From the NCBI GenBank assembly GCA_024666565.1, contig CP088295.1, forward strand, positions 4,030,001 to 4,094,000: a DNA stretch of 64,000 nucleotides. The letters are read 5' to 3'. Numbering within the stretch: the first letter of the stretch is position 1; every line of letters begins with the position of its first letter. This document shows positions 39,860 to 49,739 of this stretch, one piece after another. The notes under the pieces were generated by a model that was not told the DNA's origin, did not search any database, and saw nothing but the letters and a program-made list of their open reading frames with translations. The translations under genes were made by a program, and so were the position numbers. The stretch comes from Svornostia abyssi. Lineage in GTDB: Bacteria > Actinomycetota > Thermoleophilia > Solirubrobacterales > Solirubrobacteraceae.

Positions 39860-40615
39860 ATGTACGACGAAGCGACGTTTCAGGAGGCGCTGCTGCAGCC
39901 GCGCCTGCGCCAGCCGGTCCCGGAGTACCTGAACTCCAACCGCGCCGAGCCGGTCCGCGTCATCCAGGAGCACGAGCTCCAGGCGCAGACGCGCGCCTGG
40001 TTCGACATGTTCGAGCGCAAGATCGAGCACTACGGCGCGGCGTTCGGCCAGGACCTCGGCTGGCTCATGGAGTGGGCCAAGAAGTACTGGTGGAGCTTCC
40101 TCGTGCGGGACATGAGCCACAACGACGAGCTCTACGCACAGGACGTGCGCTACACCGACGTGTCGACCTTCGGGCACACGATCGTCGGGATCGACGAGTT
40201 CGTCACCTACAACTTCGCGTTCTTCGACGCCATCCCGGACTGGCGGTACGACCCGCTCCCCGACCAGGTGTATCTGGACGTCGCGCCGGCAGGGAAGGTC
40301 CGCATCGTCATCCGCTACATCGGCAGCGGCCACTGGGACGGGCCACTGCGGATGCACCCGTTCGACGACTCCGCCCCCGTCGTCCACGGCACCGGCCGGT
40401 TCATCCAGTGCCCGGCGGTTGACCGCTACCACTTCAACGAGGACGGGCTCATGGAGGAGGGCGAGACGCTCTACGACCTCATCGACGGCACGCAGCGCGC
40501 TGGCGTGCTGCCCCGCGGCGACAGCTGGCAGTTCAAGGTGCTGTTCGGCGCGTCGAAGGTGCCGGCGGTGGCGGAGGGTGTGAAGCGCCGGTTGGGGCTC
40601 GGCGCTTCAGCATGA
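39860..40615 (+). CDS. NTF2/SnoaL-like fold hypothetical protein
   Basis: A 251-residue soluble protein from ATG 39860 (MYDEATFQEALLQPRLRQPV). An N-terminal helical part (ELQAQTRAWFDMFERKIEHYG) is followed by a region with the feel of a SnoaL/nuclear-transport-factor-2 fold: ELYAQDVRYTDVSTFGHTIVGIDEF, IVIRYIGSGHWDGPLR and GRFIQCPAVDRYHFNEDGL, the last being the common 'DRYHFN-DGLI' strand. Such proteins are often lipid/steroid-modifying or ligand-binding. The TetR neighbour suggests inducible expression. Function is inferred from fold pattern only. Confidence 0.7.
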   Translation: MYDEATFQEALLQPRLRQPVPEYLNSNRAEPVRVIQEHELQAQTRAWFDMFERKIEHYGAAFGQDLGWLMEWAKKYWWSFLVRDMSHNDELYAQDVRYTDVSTFGHTIVGIDEFVTYNFAFFDAIPDWRYDPLPDQVYLDVAPAGKVRIVIRYIGSGHWDGPLRMHPFDDSAPVVHGTGRFIQCPAVDRYHFNEDGLMEEGETLYDLIDGTQRAGVLPRGDSWQFKVLFGASKVPAVAEGVKRRLGLGASA

Positions 40616-40616
40616 G

Positions 40617-40636
40617 ATATCGCGTAAGCGCTATAT
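40617..40636. terminator. possible bidirectional hairpin between convergent genes
   Basis: ATATCGC and GCGCTATAT arms around GTAA with one bulged base, in the 37-bp gap between the SnoaL-like gene and clpX. Confidence 0.4.
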
Positions 40637-40652
40637 GGCGACTGCGACGTGG

Positions 40653-41930
<1,278 letters not shown>

Positions 41931-41959
41931 AAATCCGTGGTGGGTGCGCCCGGCGTCCG

Positions 41960-41985
41960 TCTCAGAGCACGCTAGTGCTCTGAGA
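41960..41985 (-). terminator. 11-bp perfect hairpin spanning the clpP stop codon
   Basis: TCTCAGAGCAC and GTGCTCTGAGA arms flank a four-base loop. On the coding strand the first arm is the last codons of clpP, and the loop contains its TAG. There is no T-tract. It could stabilise or attenuate clpP-clpX read-through. Confidence 0.6.
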
Positions 41986-42556
41986 TCACCCGGTCAATGA
42001 TGCCGTACTCGGCCGCTTCGTCCGCCGACATGAAGTAATCGCGCTCCGTGTCCTTGCGAACCTTCTCGTAGTCCTGCCCCGAGTGGTCGGCGATGATGTG
42101 ATCCAGCCGCTGGCGGATGTCGATGATCTCCTTGGCGTGGATCTCGATATCCGTCGCCTGGCCCTGGAAGCCGGAGCTGACCTGGTGGATGAGGATCTTG
42201 GAGTTCGGCAGCGCCATGCGCTTGCCCTTCGCCCCGCCGCACAGCAGCAGCGCGCCCATGCTCATCGCGATGCCGACGCAGATGGTCTGGACGTCGGGCT
42301 TGATGAAGTTCATCGTGTCGTAGATCGCGAGGCCCGCGTACACCGACCCGCCCGGCGAGTTGATGTAGATCGAGATGTCCTTGTCCGGGTCCTCGGACTC
42401 CAGGTGCAGGAGCTGCGCCACGATCAGGTTCGCGATCTGGTCATCCACGGGCGTGCCGAGGAAGATGATGCGCTCGCTGAGAAGGCGCGAGTAGATATCG
42501 AAGGCGCGCTCGCCTCGCGACGTCTGCTCCACAACCATGGGGACAAGGGGGCTCAT
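41972..42556 (-). CDS. clpP: ATP-dependent Clp protease proteolytic subunit
   Basis: Serine peptidase of the Clp complex. The 194-residue protein has the catalytic triad Ser99 (AMSMGALLL), His124 (ILIHQVSSG) and Asp173 (ERDYFM), plus the oxyanion SPGGSVYAG. The ATG at 42556 ([20 protein letters not shown]) matches family starts. Its upstream neighbour tig is 5.8 kb away because of the IS cluster, so clpP must use a promoter in the remaining 138 bp or in the IS. No second clpP is seen in the window. Confidence 0.96.
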   Translation of the reverse strand: MSPLVPMVVEQTSRGERAFDIYSRLLSERIIFLGTPVDDQIANLIVAQLLHLESEDPDKDISIYINSPGGSVYAGLAIYDTMNFIKPDVQTICVGIAMSMGALLLCGGAKGKRMALPNSKILIHQVSSGFQGQATDIEIHAKEIIDIRQRLDHIIADHSGQDYEKVRKDTERDYFMSADEAAEYGIIDRVISEH

Positions 42557-42610
42557 AGTCCTCGCTTCAGTTTCGCTTCGGCAGCTGGATTCCTGCCGCC
42601 GGAGCATACT

Positions 42611-42628
42611 GGCCGCCCGGAGGCGGCC
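42611..42628. terminator. hairpin upstream of clpP
   Basis: GGCCGCC and GGCGGCC arms around a four-base loop in the 138-bp region between the insertion and clpP. It may be the former tig terminator or part of a clpP leader. Confidence 0.45.
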
Positions 42629-42819
42629 TGACCAGGTAGGTCGGCCCGCCCCCGCGCGTTCTTGAGCCTGTTCCCGCTGGGGTCGGAAACCCGGCTAGAC
42701 CCTATGGCCGGTGACCCGAGGGGTTGACCGGTGAGGGTTGGTGGCCGGACGCTCCTCGCGGGGGTTTGTCTGACCGGAGGAGCGGCCTCCGGCTGACCCC
42801 AGAGTGAGGAGGTCCGGCC

Positions 42820-43905
42820 ATGGCTGGAACGATGACGTGGGTGGGGCTCGATGTCCATGCGCGATCGACGCACGCGGCGGCGATCGACGCGGCGACCGGT
42901 GAGCTATCGCGGATCCGGTTCGGCGCCGGTCTCGAGGCGCCGGTCGCGTGGCTCTCCGAGCTGCCCGGGCCGGTGTCGGCGTGCTACGAGGCCGGGCCGA
43001 CGGGGTTCGGGCTCTACCGGGCGGCGACGGCGGCCGGGCTTGACATGCGGGTGATCGCGCCGGGCAAGACGCCGAGGGGCCCGTCGGACCGGGTCAAGAC
43101 CGATCGCAAGGACGCTGAGCTGCTCGCGCGGTTGCTGTTGGCCGGGTCGTTGACGACGGTCGTCGTCCCGCCCGTCGAGGTGGAGGCCGCCCGGGATCTG
43201 ATGCGCGCCCATGACGCCTGCCGCCGCGATTTGATGAACGCTCGGCACCGTGTCAGCAAGATGCTGCTCAGGCATGGCCGGGTCTACCCGAAGCCGACGA
43301 CGTGGACGGTCGAGCACCGCCGCTGGCTGGCCGCCCAGCAGTTCGACCAGCCGGCGAGCGAGCTGACGTTCGCCGACCTCGTCGCCGCAGTCGACGGGCT
43401 CGCAGCCCGCAAGGCCGCTCTGGCCGAGCGGCTGTCGCGGCTGGCCCTCGACGAGCAGTGGTGGCCGACCGTCGCCCGGCTGCGGTGCTTCAGGGGGATC
43501 GACACCCTCACCGCGTTCGCGCTGCACCTCGAGCTCGGCGGCGACTGGCACCGCTTCTCCCGCGCCCCGCAGCTCAGCGCGTGGCTCGGGCTGACGCCGT
43601 CGCTGAACCAGTCCGGCGAATCATCCAGACAGGGCGCAATCACGAAGACCGGATCGACGCTGGCCCGACGGTTGTTGGTCGAATCGGCGTGGCACTACGG
43701 CCGCGATCCGCGGATCGGGACGGTCCTCGCCCGGCGCCAGGACGGCCAGCCCGATCACGTCCTGCAGATCGCCAACCGCGCGCAGCAAAGGCTGCATCGC
43801 GTTTACACGCAGATGCGATCGCGCGGCAAGCACCACAACGTCGTCGTCGTCGCGGTCGCGCGCGAGCTGGCGTGCTTCTGTTGGGCAGCCGCCACCGCCG
43901 ACTGA
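42820..43905 (+). CDS. IS110-family transposase (element A, left)
   Basis: A 361-residue RNA-guided-type recombinase of the IS110 family. The N-terminal DEDD RuvC-like domain shows D in VGLDVHARS, E in YEAGPTGFG, and the pair D..D in VKTDRKDAELLARLL. The C-terminal Transposase_20 domain shows RCFRGIDTLTAFALHLELGG and the catalytic Ser region LNQSGESSRQGAITKTGS. A strong AGGAGGT lies before the ATG. It is identical to the ORF at 47129-48214, so duplication was recent and both copies may be functional. Confidence 0.95.
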   Translation: MAGTMTWVGLDVHARSTHAAAIDAATGELSRIRFGAGLEAPVAWLSELPGPVSACYEAGPTGFGLYRAATAAGLDMRVIAPGKTPRGPSDRVKTDRKDAELLARLLLAGSLTTVVVPPVEVEAARDLMRAHDACRRDLMNARHRVSKMLLRHGRVYPKPTTWTVEHRRWLAAQQFDQPASELTFADLVAAVDGLAARKAALAERLSRLALDEQWWPTVARLRCFRGIDTLTAFALHLELGGDWHRFSRAPQLSAWLGLTPSLNQSGESSRQGAITKTGSTLARRLLVESAWHYGRDPRIGTVLARRQDGQPDHVLQIANRAQQRLHRVYTQMRSRGKHHNVVVVAVARELACFCWAAATAD

Positions 43906-43987
43906 CCCCACGGCTGACAGCCCTGCCGGTCGGCAGACCGGGGCGCCGGGCCATCAGCGGCCGGCACGCGCGAATCAGCTATGGGCA

Positions 43988-44006
43988 GCATCCGCTGCGC
44001 GGATGC
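43988..44006 (+). ncRNA. candidate bridge-RNA hairpin region of element A
   Basis: A perfect 8-bp stem (GCATCCGC/GCGGATGC, loop TGC) in the 288-nt non-coding segment after the transposase. IS1111-type members of the IS110 family encode bridge RNA downstream of the transposase. Placement by architecture only. Confidence 0.35.
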
Positions 44007-44133
44007 CACGCCCGCTCCTAGACCGCGCACGCCGGCAGCACGAAACCGGGCCCTGGGGTCACCAAACCCCCGCATCATCAGACTGGCAACGCCGACACCG
44101 AGCCCGGCGCCCCGCTCTGCCGACCAACAAGAA

Positions 44134-44155
44134 GAGCCCCGCGCAAGCGGGGCTC
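44134..44155. terminator. terminator-like hairpin in element A, left copy
   Basis: Perfect 9-bp stem GAGCCCCGC/GCGGGGCTC with a GCAA tetraloop about 230 bases after the transposase stop. The mirror copy is at 46879-46900. It could end the transposase or bridge-RNA transcript. Confidence 0.6.
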
Positions 44156-44480
44156 TCAGTGCTGCAGACTTGACAAACGTCAGGCCATATCAGGTGTAAG
44201 TCCCAAGCAGGTTGTTCACGCGGGTGATGGGTGTCTGTCGCCCGATGGCTTGGTGTCGGCGGCGATGGTTGTAGTCCCAGAGCCAGCCGTCAAGGGCTGC
44301 GGTGCGTTCTTGGCTTGAGCCGTAGATCGCGCCGTAGGCCCAGCCGTTTTGCAGGGTGCGGATGAAGCGTTCGGCTTTGCCGTTGGTCTGTGGTCGGTAA
44401 GGGCGGGTGCGGAGGTGTCGGACTCCGAGCGCGCGGCAGGCGATCGCGTGCAGGCTGGCTCTGTAGGGAGCGCCGTTGTC

Positions 44481-46072
44481 CGGGGATGAAACTGCGGTGT
44501 GGGGCCTGTCCGGGGTGTCGGGGACGCTGTTGTTCCCGGGACCTGGGGCTGCTCCTGGGAAAGCGTGGTTGGGCAGGCCGCAAGTGACTGATGGGCTGCG
44601 AGCCCGGCGTTGTTCGTGGCCGCCCCTGCGACCTGCCCGGGTGTGCTGCGAGCACGTATCCGTCTGTGTCGTTTGCCTGCCGGCTTCCCGCTGAACGTTC
44701 GATGCGAGGGAGGTGATGTGCGGTTCATCGGGATGGACATCCATCGTGATTTCTGCGAGATCGCGATCAGTGAGGACGGGAGCGTCCGGTCGGCCGGGCG
44801 GATCGAGACGAGCGTCGAGACGCTCGCGGTGTTCGCTCAGAGCCTGGTCGCCGATGACGTGGTGGTGGTCGAGGCGACCAGCGGCGCGGTGCGGATCGTC
44901 GACGAGCTCCAGCGCGGTCCGGCACGAGTCATGGTGGCCAACACCCGGCGGCTGCCGGCGCCCGGTCGCGCGAAGACCGACAAGATCGACGCGCGGATGC
45001 TGGCCCGGCTCGCCGCGTCGGGGCTGCTGGAGGTCGTGTGGACTCCGGATGAGCAGACCCGGGCGCTGCGGCGGATCTGCGCGCGCCGCGACAGCCTGGT
45101 CAAGGCACGGACCCGGGCGAAGAACGAGACGCAGGCCGTGCTCGCGCGCAACCTCTCCGGCCGCCCGCCGGTGACCGACCTGTTCGGCAAGGGCGGAAGG
45201 CAGTGGCTCGCGGCGCGCGTGCTGCCCGCCGACGAGCAGCTCACCGTCGACGGCTGCCTGCGCCAGATCGATTTCCTCAGCGGCGAGATCGCCGCCCTCG
45301 ATCGGGCGCTGGCCGGCCAGGCGCTGCAGTCGCCGGACATCCAGCGGCTCCTGACCGTGCCCGGGGTGGCGCTGAACACCGCCGCGTGCTTCATGGCCGC
45401 GGTCGGAGACATCGACCGGTTCCCGACCTCGCGCAAGCTCGTCGGGTATCTCGGGCTCGATCCGCGTGTCCGGCAGTCCGGCAGCGCCGACGCGCGGCAC
45501 GGCCGGATCAGCAAGGAAGGAAGCGCGCTGGCCCGCGCGATGCTCGGCGAGGCGGCCTGGTCGGTCGCGAAGACGCCCGGGCCGCTGAAGGCGTTCTTCG
45601 AGCGCGTCCGCGCGCGTAAGGGACCGCAGGTCGCCGCAACTGCGACGGCACGCAAGCTCGCCTGCCTGTTCTGGTGCATGCTCACCCGCGGCGAGGACTA
45701 CGCCTACGCGCGGCCGTCGATGACCCGACACAAGATCCGCCAGCTCGAGCTGCTCTGCGGCGCCACGCCGCGCAAGGGCCAGAAAGGCGTCGCGGGCAAC
45801 CGCTCGCCGGGCCTGCGCGACGCCGAGCGCGAGATCGCCCGCCAAGGCGAAGCGGCCTACCGGCGAACCGTCGCCGACTGGACAGCGTCCGGACCGGCGA
45901 AGGTGGGTGCGGGCGCGACACCGGGGCGCGCATCAAACAGGCCCTCAAAGGGCAAAGCCGCGCGGCAGACTCCGTAGCCCCAAGATCTGCGCTTCGCTAC
46001 GTCAGTCACCCGCACCCGACCCAGAGGCTCCCACTCACGACCCGACACGTCCAGACAACTTGACTTTCATCC
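44481..46072 (+). mobile_element. IS110-family element B, inserted in the IS481 transposase
   Basis: About 1,592 bp. Ends carry a short inverted match (GGATGAAA near the left end, TTTCATCC at the right end). GTC occurs on both sides (44478-44480 and 46073-46075), a possible 3-bp duplication or the target core. It has 237 bp before and 95 bp after its transposase, so the long non-coding end is upstream, unlike element A. Confidence 0.8.
44718..45977 (+). CDS. IS110-family transposase (element B)
   Basis: A 419-residue DEDD recombinase starting at GTG 44718 after an excellent GGGAGGTGAT Shine-Dalgarno. The DEDD set appears as IGMDIHRDF, VVVEATSGAVR and AKTDKIDARMLARL. The C-terminal domain has LLTVPGVALNTAACFMAAVG, YLGLDPRVRQSGSADARHGR (catalytic Ser) and ISKEGSALARAMLGE. 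The C-terminal 60 residues are basic and Gly/Pro-rich, longer than usual. It is distinct from element A in sequence. The longer upstream frame covers the probable bridge-RNA region and was rejected. Confidence 0.93.
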   Translation: MRFIGMDIHRDFCEIAISEDGSVRSAGRIETSVETLAVFAQSLVADDVVVVEATSGAVRIVDELQRGPARVMVANTRRLPAPGRAKTDKIDARMLARLAASGLLEVVWTPDEQTRALRRICARRDSLVKARTRAKNETQAVLARNLSGRPPVTDLFGKGGRQWLAARVLPADEQLTVDGCLRQIDFLSGEIAALDRALAGQALQSPDIQRLLTVPGVALNTAACFMAAVGDIDRFPTSRKLVGYLGLDPRVRQSGSADARHGRISKEGSALARAMLGEAAWSVAKTPGPLKAFFERVRARKGPQVAATATARKLACLFWCMLTRGEDYAYARPSMTRHKIRQLELLCGATPRKGQKGVAGNRSPGLRDAEREIARQGEAAYRRTVADWTASGPAKVGAGATPGRASNRPSKGKAARQTP

Positions 46073-46878
46073 GTCGGTCAACACCCGCTCGACGGTGATG
46101 CCGTGCCGGGCGTAGAACGCGATCGCGCGCCGCAGAAACCCGACTGCCGTTGCGGCTTTCTCGTCGGGCAGGACCTCGGCGTAGGCCAGGCGGGTCGCGT
46201 CGTCGATCGCGACGTGAACGGCGTCCCAGCCTTTGACGCGCCGGCGAACGCCCGCGGCGTCGGTCCTCGTCGGATCGCGATTGAACGGGATGCCGCCGGT
46301 GATCCGCTTGCCCGCGCCGCCTTCGATCCGGCCGAGCTTCTTGACGTCGATGTGGATCAGCTCGCCGGGCCGGGCGCGTTCGTAGCGCTGTGCGGGCTCG
46401 AGGCCGAGCCGGCCGAGCTTGCCCATCCCGAGCCGTTTGCAGATCGCCGAGACCGTCGACACTGGTCGGCCGGTGAGCTCTGCGATCTCCGGCGCGGTGA
46501 ACCGGACCCGTCGCAGCGACGCGATGAGCTGCTCGGTCTCCGGGCTGCTGCGGTTCGCGACCACGTGTGGCGCCGACGAACGATCAAGCAGCCCGGTCTC
46601 GCCTTCTGATCGATAGCGCGCCAGCCACTTGCTCGCCGTCCTCGAACTGATCCCGAGCGACTCTGAGGCCGCCTGGACCGTCCACCCATCTCGCTCAACC
46701 CGATCGACCAGCAGACGACGGCCGATCGGACTGAGCCGCGCGTTAGCGTGCAGCTTCATCCGGAACTCCTTGGAACTGGGGCTTAGACAACCGCCAGCCT
46801 CCAAGGAGGTCCGGATGAACAACGTGCCTAGGACTTACAGCTGATATGGCCTGACGTTTGTCAAGTCTGCAGCACTGA

Positions 46879-46900
46879 GAGCCCCGCTTGCGCGGGGCTC
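46879..46900. terminator. terminator-like hairpin in element A, right copy
   Basis: Mirror of the 44134-44155 hairpin: 9-bp GC-rich stem with tetraloop, followed on the right by TTCTTGTT. Confidence 0.6.
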
Positions 46901-47128
46901 TTCTTGTTGGTCGGCAGAGCGGGGCGCCGGGCTCGGTGTCGGCGTTGCCAGTCTGATGATGCGGGGGTTTGGTGACCCCAGGGCCCGGTTTCGTGCTGCC
47001 GGCGTGCGCGGTCTAGGAGCGGGCGTGGCATCCGCGCAGCGGATGCTGCCCATAGCTGATTCGCGCGTGCCGGCCGCTGATGGCCCGGCGCCCCGGTCTG
47101 CCGACCGGCAGGGCTGTCAGCCGTGGGG

Positions 47129-48214
47129 TCAGTCGGCGGTGGCGGCTGCCCAACAGAAGCACGCCAGCTCGCGCGCGACCGCGACGACGACGACGTTGTG
47201 GTGCTTGCCGCGCGATCGCATCTGCGTGTAAACGCGATGCAGCCTTTGCTGCGCGCGGTTGGCGATCTGCAGGACGTGATCGGGCTGGCCGTCCTGGCGC
47301 CGGGCGAGGACCGTCCCGATCCGCGGATCGCGGCCGTAGTGCCACGCCGATTCGACCAACAACCGTCGGGCCAGCGTCGATCCGGTCTTCGTGATTGCGC
47401 CCTGTCTGGATGATTCGCCGGACTGGTTCAGCGACGGCGTCAGCCCGAGCCACGCGCTGAGCTGCGGGGCGCGGGAGAAGCGGTGCCAGTCGCCGCCGAG
47501 CTCGAGGTGCAGCGCGAACGCGGTGAGGGTGTCGATCCCCCTGAAGCACCGCAGCCGGGCGACGGTCGGCCACCACTGCTCGTCGAGGGCCAGCCGCGAC
47601 AGCCGCTCGGCCAGAGCGGCCTTGCGGGCTGCGAGCCCGTCGACTGCGGCGACGAGGTCGGCGAACGTCAGCTCGCTCGCCGGCTGGTCGAACTGCTGGG
47701 CGGCCAGCCAGCGGCGGTGCTCGACCGTCCACGTCGTCGGCTTCGGGTAGACCCGGCCATGCCTGAGCAGCATCTTGCTGACACGGTGCCGAGCGTTCAT
47801 CAAATCGCGGCGGCAGGCGTCATGGGCGCGCATCAGATCCCGGGCGGCCTCCACCTCGACGGGCGGGACGACGACCGTCGTCAACGACCCGGCCAACAGC
47901 AACCGCGCGAGCAGCTCAGCGTCCTTGCGATCGGTCTTGACCCGGTCCGACGGGCCCCTCGGCGTCTTGCCCGGCGCGATCACCCGCATGTCAAGCCCGG
48001 CCGCCGTCGCCGCCCGGTAGAGCCCGAACCCCGTCGGCCCGGCCTCGTAGCACGCCGACACCGGCCCGGGCAGCTCGGAGAGCCACGCGACCGGCGCCTC
48101 GAGACCGGCGCCGAACCGGATCCGCGATAGCTCACCGGTCGCCGCGTCGATCGCCGCCGCGTGCGTCGATCGCGCATGGACATCGAGCCCCACCCACGTC
48201 ATCGTTCCAGCCAT
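47129..48214 (-). CDS. IS110-family transposase (element A, right)
   Basis: Same 361-residue protein as at 42820-43905, residue for residue, on the opposite strand. All DEDD and Ser catalytic residues are intact. The two copies point towards each other across the IS481 remnant. Identity implies recent duplication or an assembly that resolved one repeat twice. Confidence 0.95.
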   Translation of the reverse strand: MAGTMTWVGLDVHARSTHAAAIDAATGELSRIRFGAGLEAPVAWLSELPGPVSACYEAGPTGFGLYRAATAAGLDMRVIAPGKTPRGPSDRVKTDRKDAELLARLLLAGSLTTVVVPPVEVEAARDLMRAHDACRRDLMNARHRVSKMLLRHGRVYPKPTTWTVEHRRWLAAQQFDQPASELTFADLVAAVDGLAARKAALAERLSRLALDEQWWPTVARLRCFRGIDTLTAFALHLELGGDWHRFSRAPQLSAWLGLTPSLNQSGESSRQGAITKTGSTLARRLLVESAWHYGRDPRIGTVLARRQDGQPDHVLQIANRAQQRLHRVYTQMRSRGKHHNVVVVAVARELACFCWAAATAD

Positions 48215-48346
48215 GGCCGGACCTCCTCACTCTGGGGTCAGCCGGAGGCCGCTCCTCCGGTCAGACAAACCCCCGCGAGGAGCGTCCGGCCACCAACCCT
48301 CACCGGTCAACCCCTCGGGTCACCGGCCATAGGGTCTAGGCGTCCA

Positions 48347-49712
48347 CTACGCGCCGGGCTCGGCCTCGCGCTCGGGCGTGAACGGCTTGCCCTGCTTCTC
48401 GGCCTCGGCGACGCTGATCGCCACCGCTTCGTCGGTCACGAGATCGAGCGCGCGCCGCTGCGCCAGGTCCTCGCGGGCCTCGTCGATCCGGCCGGACGAC
48501 TTCAGCCGCTCCAGGAGTTTCTTCGGCTTGGTCTGCTGCGCCTCGGCGGTCGGCGCGAGCGCCTCCAGCAGGTCGTCGTCGGAGATCTCGAACTTCTCGG
48601 CTTCGACGATCGCCTTCAAGACGGCTTCGCGGCGCAGCTGCACCTCGGCGTCCGGGCGGGCCTCGGCGAGCAGCTCCTCCTCCGTCTTCTGGGAGATCTG
48701 GAGGTAGATCTCCTTCGAGATCCCCTGGTGGCTGAGCTGGTGGAGCATGCGATCCCACAGCTCCTTGCCGCGCGCTTCGATGAGCGCGTCCGGAATCTCG
48801 ATCGTCGCCTCGGCGACCACGGCGTCCAGCGCGGCGTCGCGGAAGGCCCGCTCGATGCGCTCCTCCTCGCGCTCGCGCAGACGCGACGCGATGTCTTCCT
48901 TCAGCTCGTCGAGGGAGTCGAAGCCCGCAGCGGTCTCGGCGAACTCATCGTCGAGCTCAGGCAGCTTCTTCTCCTTGACCTCCTTGACCGTGACCTCGAA
49001 CGTCACGGCCTCGCCGGCGAGGTGCTCGGCCTGGTAGTCCTCGGGGAACGTCACCTCGACGACGCGCTCCTCCCCTGCCGAGGCGCCCTGCAGCTGCTCC
49101 TCGAAGCCCGGGATGAACCGGCCCGAGCCGAGCTCCAGCGGGAAGTCGCGGCCCTCGCCACCGTCGAACGGGACGCCGTCCTTCTTGCCGAGGAAGTCGA
49201 TGACCGTGAAGTCGCCCATCTGCGCGGGGCGGTCGGCGGTCTCCAGCGTGCCGGAGCGCTCGCGCAGCTGGTCGAGCTCGGCCTGGACGTCCTCGTCGGC
49301 CGCCGCCCGGCTCGGCGCGCCCGACCTCGACGCCCTTGTACGTCCCGAGCTTCGCGGACGGCAGGACGCCGATCTCGATGGTGAAGCTCAACGGCTCGCC
49401 GGCGCCGGGCAGGTCACCGATGTCGAGGTCCGGATCGCCGACCGGCGAGATCCCGGCTTCGTCGATCGCGTCGACGTACCAGCGGCTGATGCCATCACGG
49501 ACGGCCTCGTCGAGCACCGCCTCGCGGCCGACCCGCTGGATGATCACCGGCGCAGGGACCTTGCCCTTGCGGAAGCCGGGGATGCGCATGTCACGGCCGA
49601 TCGCGCGGGCCGCGCGCTCCAGGCTCTTTTCGACCTCGTCAGCGCTGACCTGCGCCTCGACGCGGACGCGGGACTCGGGAAGCTCAGTGGTGGTGGTCGT
49701 CAGGGCACTCAT
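48347..49712 (-). CDS. tig: trigger factor (frame broken near 49305)
   Basis: Ribosome-associated chaperone with prolyl isomerase activity. The N-terminal ribosome-binding domain includes MRIPGFRKGKVPAPVI. The PPIase domain has VIDFLGKKDGVPFDGGEGRD and FIPGFEEQLQGASAGE. The C-terminal chaperone domain is long and helical. Residues after YKGVEVGRAEPG shift frame at a GC-rich stretch (about 49299-49311); deleting one base restores AADEDVQAELDQLRER, giving 454 residues. ATG 49712. It normally heads tig-clpP-clpX, but here the IS cluster starts seven bases after its stop. Confidence 0.93.
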
Positions 49713-49739
49713 TCGGCGGAACACCTTACCGTTACGCCC

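Larger units (their letters stand above)
42695..44193 (+). mobile_element. IS110-family element A, left copy
   Basis: One DEDD transposase with 125 bp before and 288 bp after it. The element starts CTAGACCCTATGGCC and ends GGCCATATCAG, boundaries defined by comparison with the inverted copy. No terminal inverted repeats or target duplication are evident, as expected for IS110 types. The long downstream non-coding part holds two strong hairpins (43988-44006 and 44134-44155) and is the likely place for a bridge RNA. Confidence 0.85.
44190..46759 (-). pseudogene. IS481-family transposase, split by element B
   Basis: The N-terminal half (46759 down to 46073) starts MKLHANARLSPIGRRLLVDR with AAGGAG upstream. 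It contains the double HTH and the first catalytic Asp (ELIHIDVKKLG), ending VERVLTD. The C-terminal part (44480 down to 44190) resumes NGAPYRASLHAIACRALGV and includes the catalytic Glu (TNGKAERFIRTL) and NHRRRHQAIG. Element B is inserted exactly at the second catalytic Asp codon. The stop TGA (44192-44190) lies partly in the flanking element A sequence. The intact protein would be a DDE integrase of about 320 residues. Confidence 0.9.
44195..46839 (-). mobile_element. IS481-family element (interrupted)
   Basis: Termini are imperfect 25-bp inverted repeats beginning TGTAAGTCC and continuing GCA-GTTGTTCA at both ends. The ends abut the two element A copies with a single intervening base on each side. 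Without element B the element would be about 1.05 kb, normal for IS481. Confidence 0.82.
42695..48339. mobile_element. nested insertion between tig and clpP: inverted IS110-family copies around a disrupted IS481-family element
   Basis: The 5,645-bp insert begins 139 bp from clpP and ends seven bases from the tig stop. Its two ends are identical 1,499-bp sequences in inverted orientation (42695-44193 and 46841-48339). The central 2.6 kb is an IS481-family element interrupted by a second IS110-family element. Nothing in it encodes a passenger function. The insertion separates the normally adjacent tig and clpP. Confidence 0.88.
46841..48339 (-). mobile_element. IS110-family element A, right copy
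   Basis: Inverted, apparently identical copy of 42695-44193. Its outer end lies seven bases beyond the tig stop codon; its inner end abuts the IS481 terminus. Confidence 0.87.

Noticed and set aside
44190..45845. Full minus-strand 551-codon frame as one protein
   Set aside because: Only its C-terminal part is IS481 transposase; the rest is antisense to the element B transposase.
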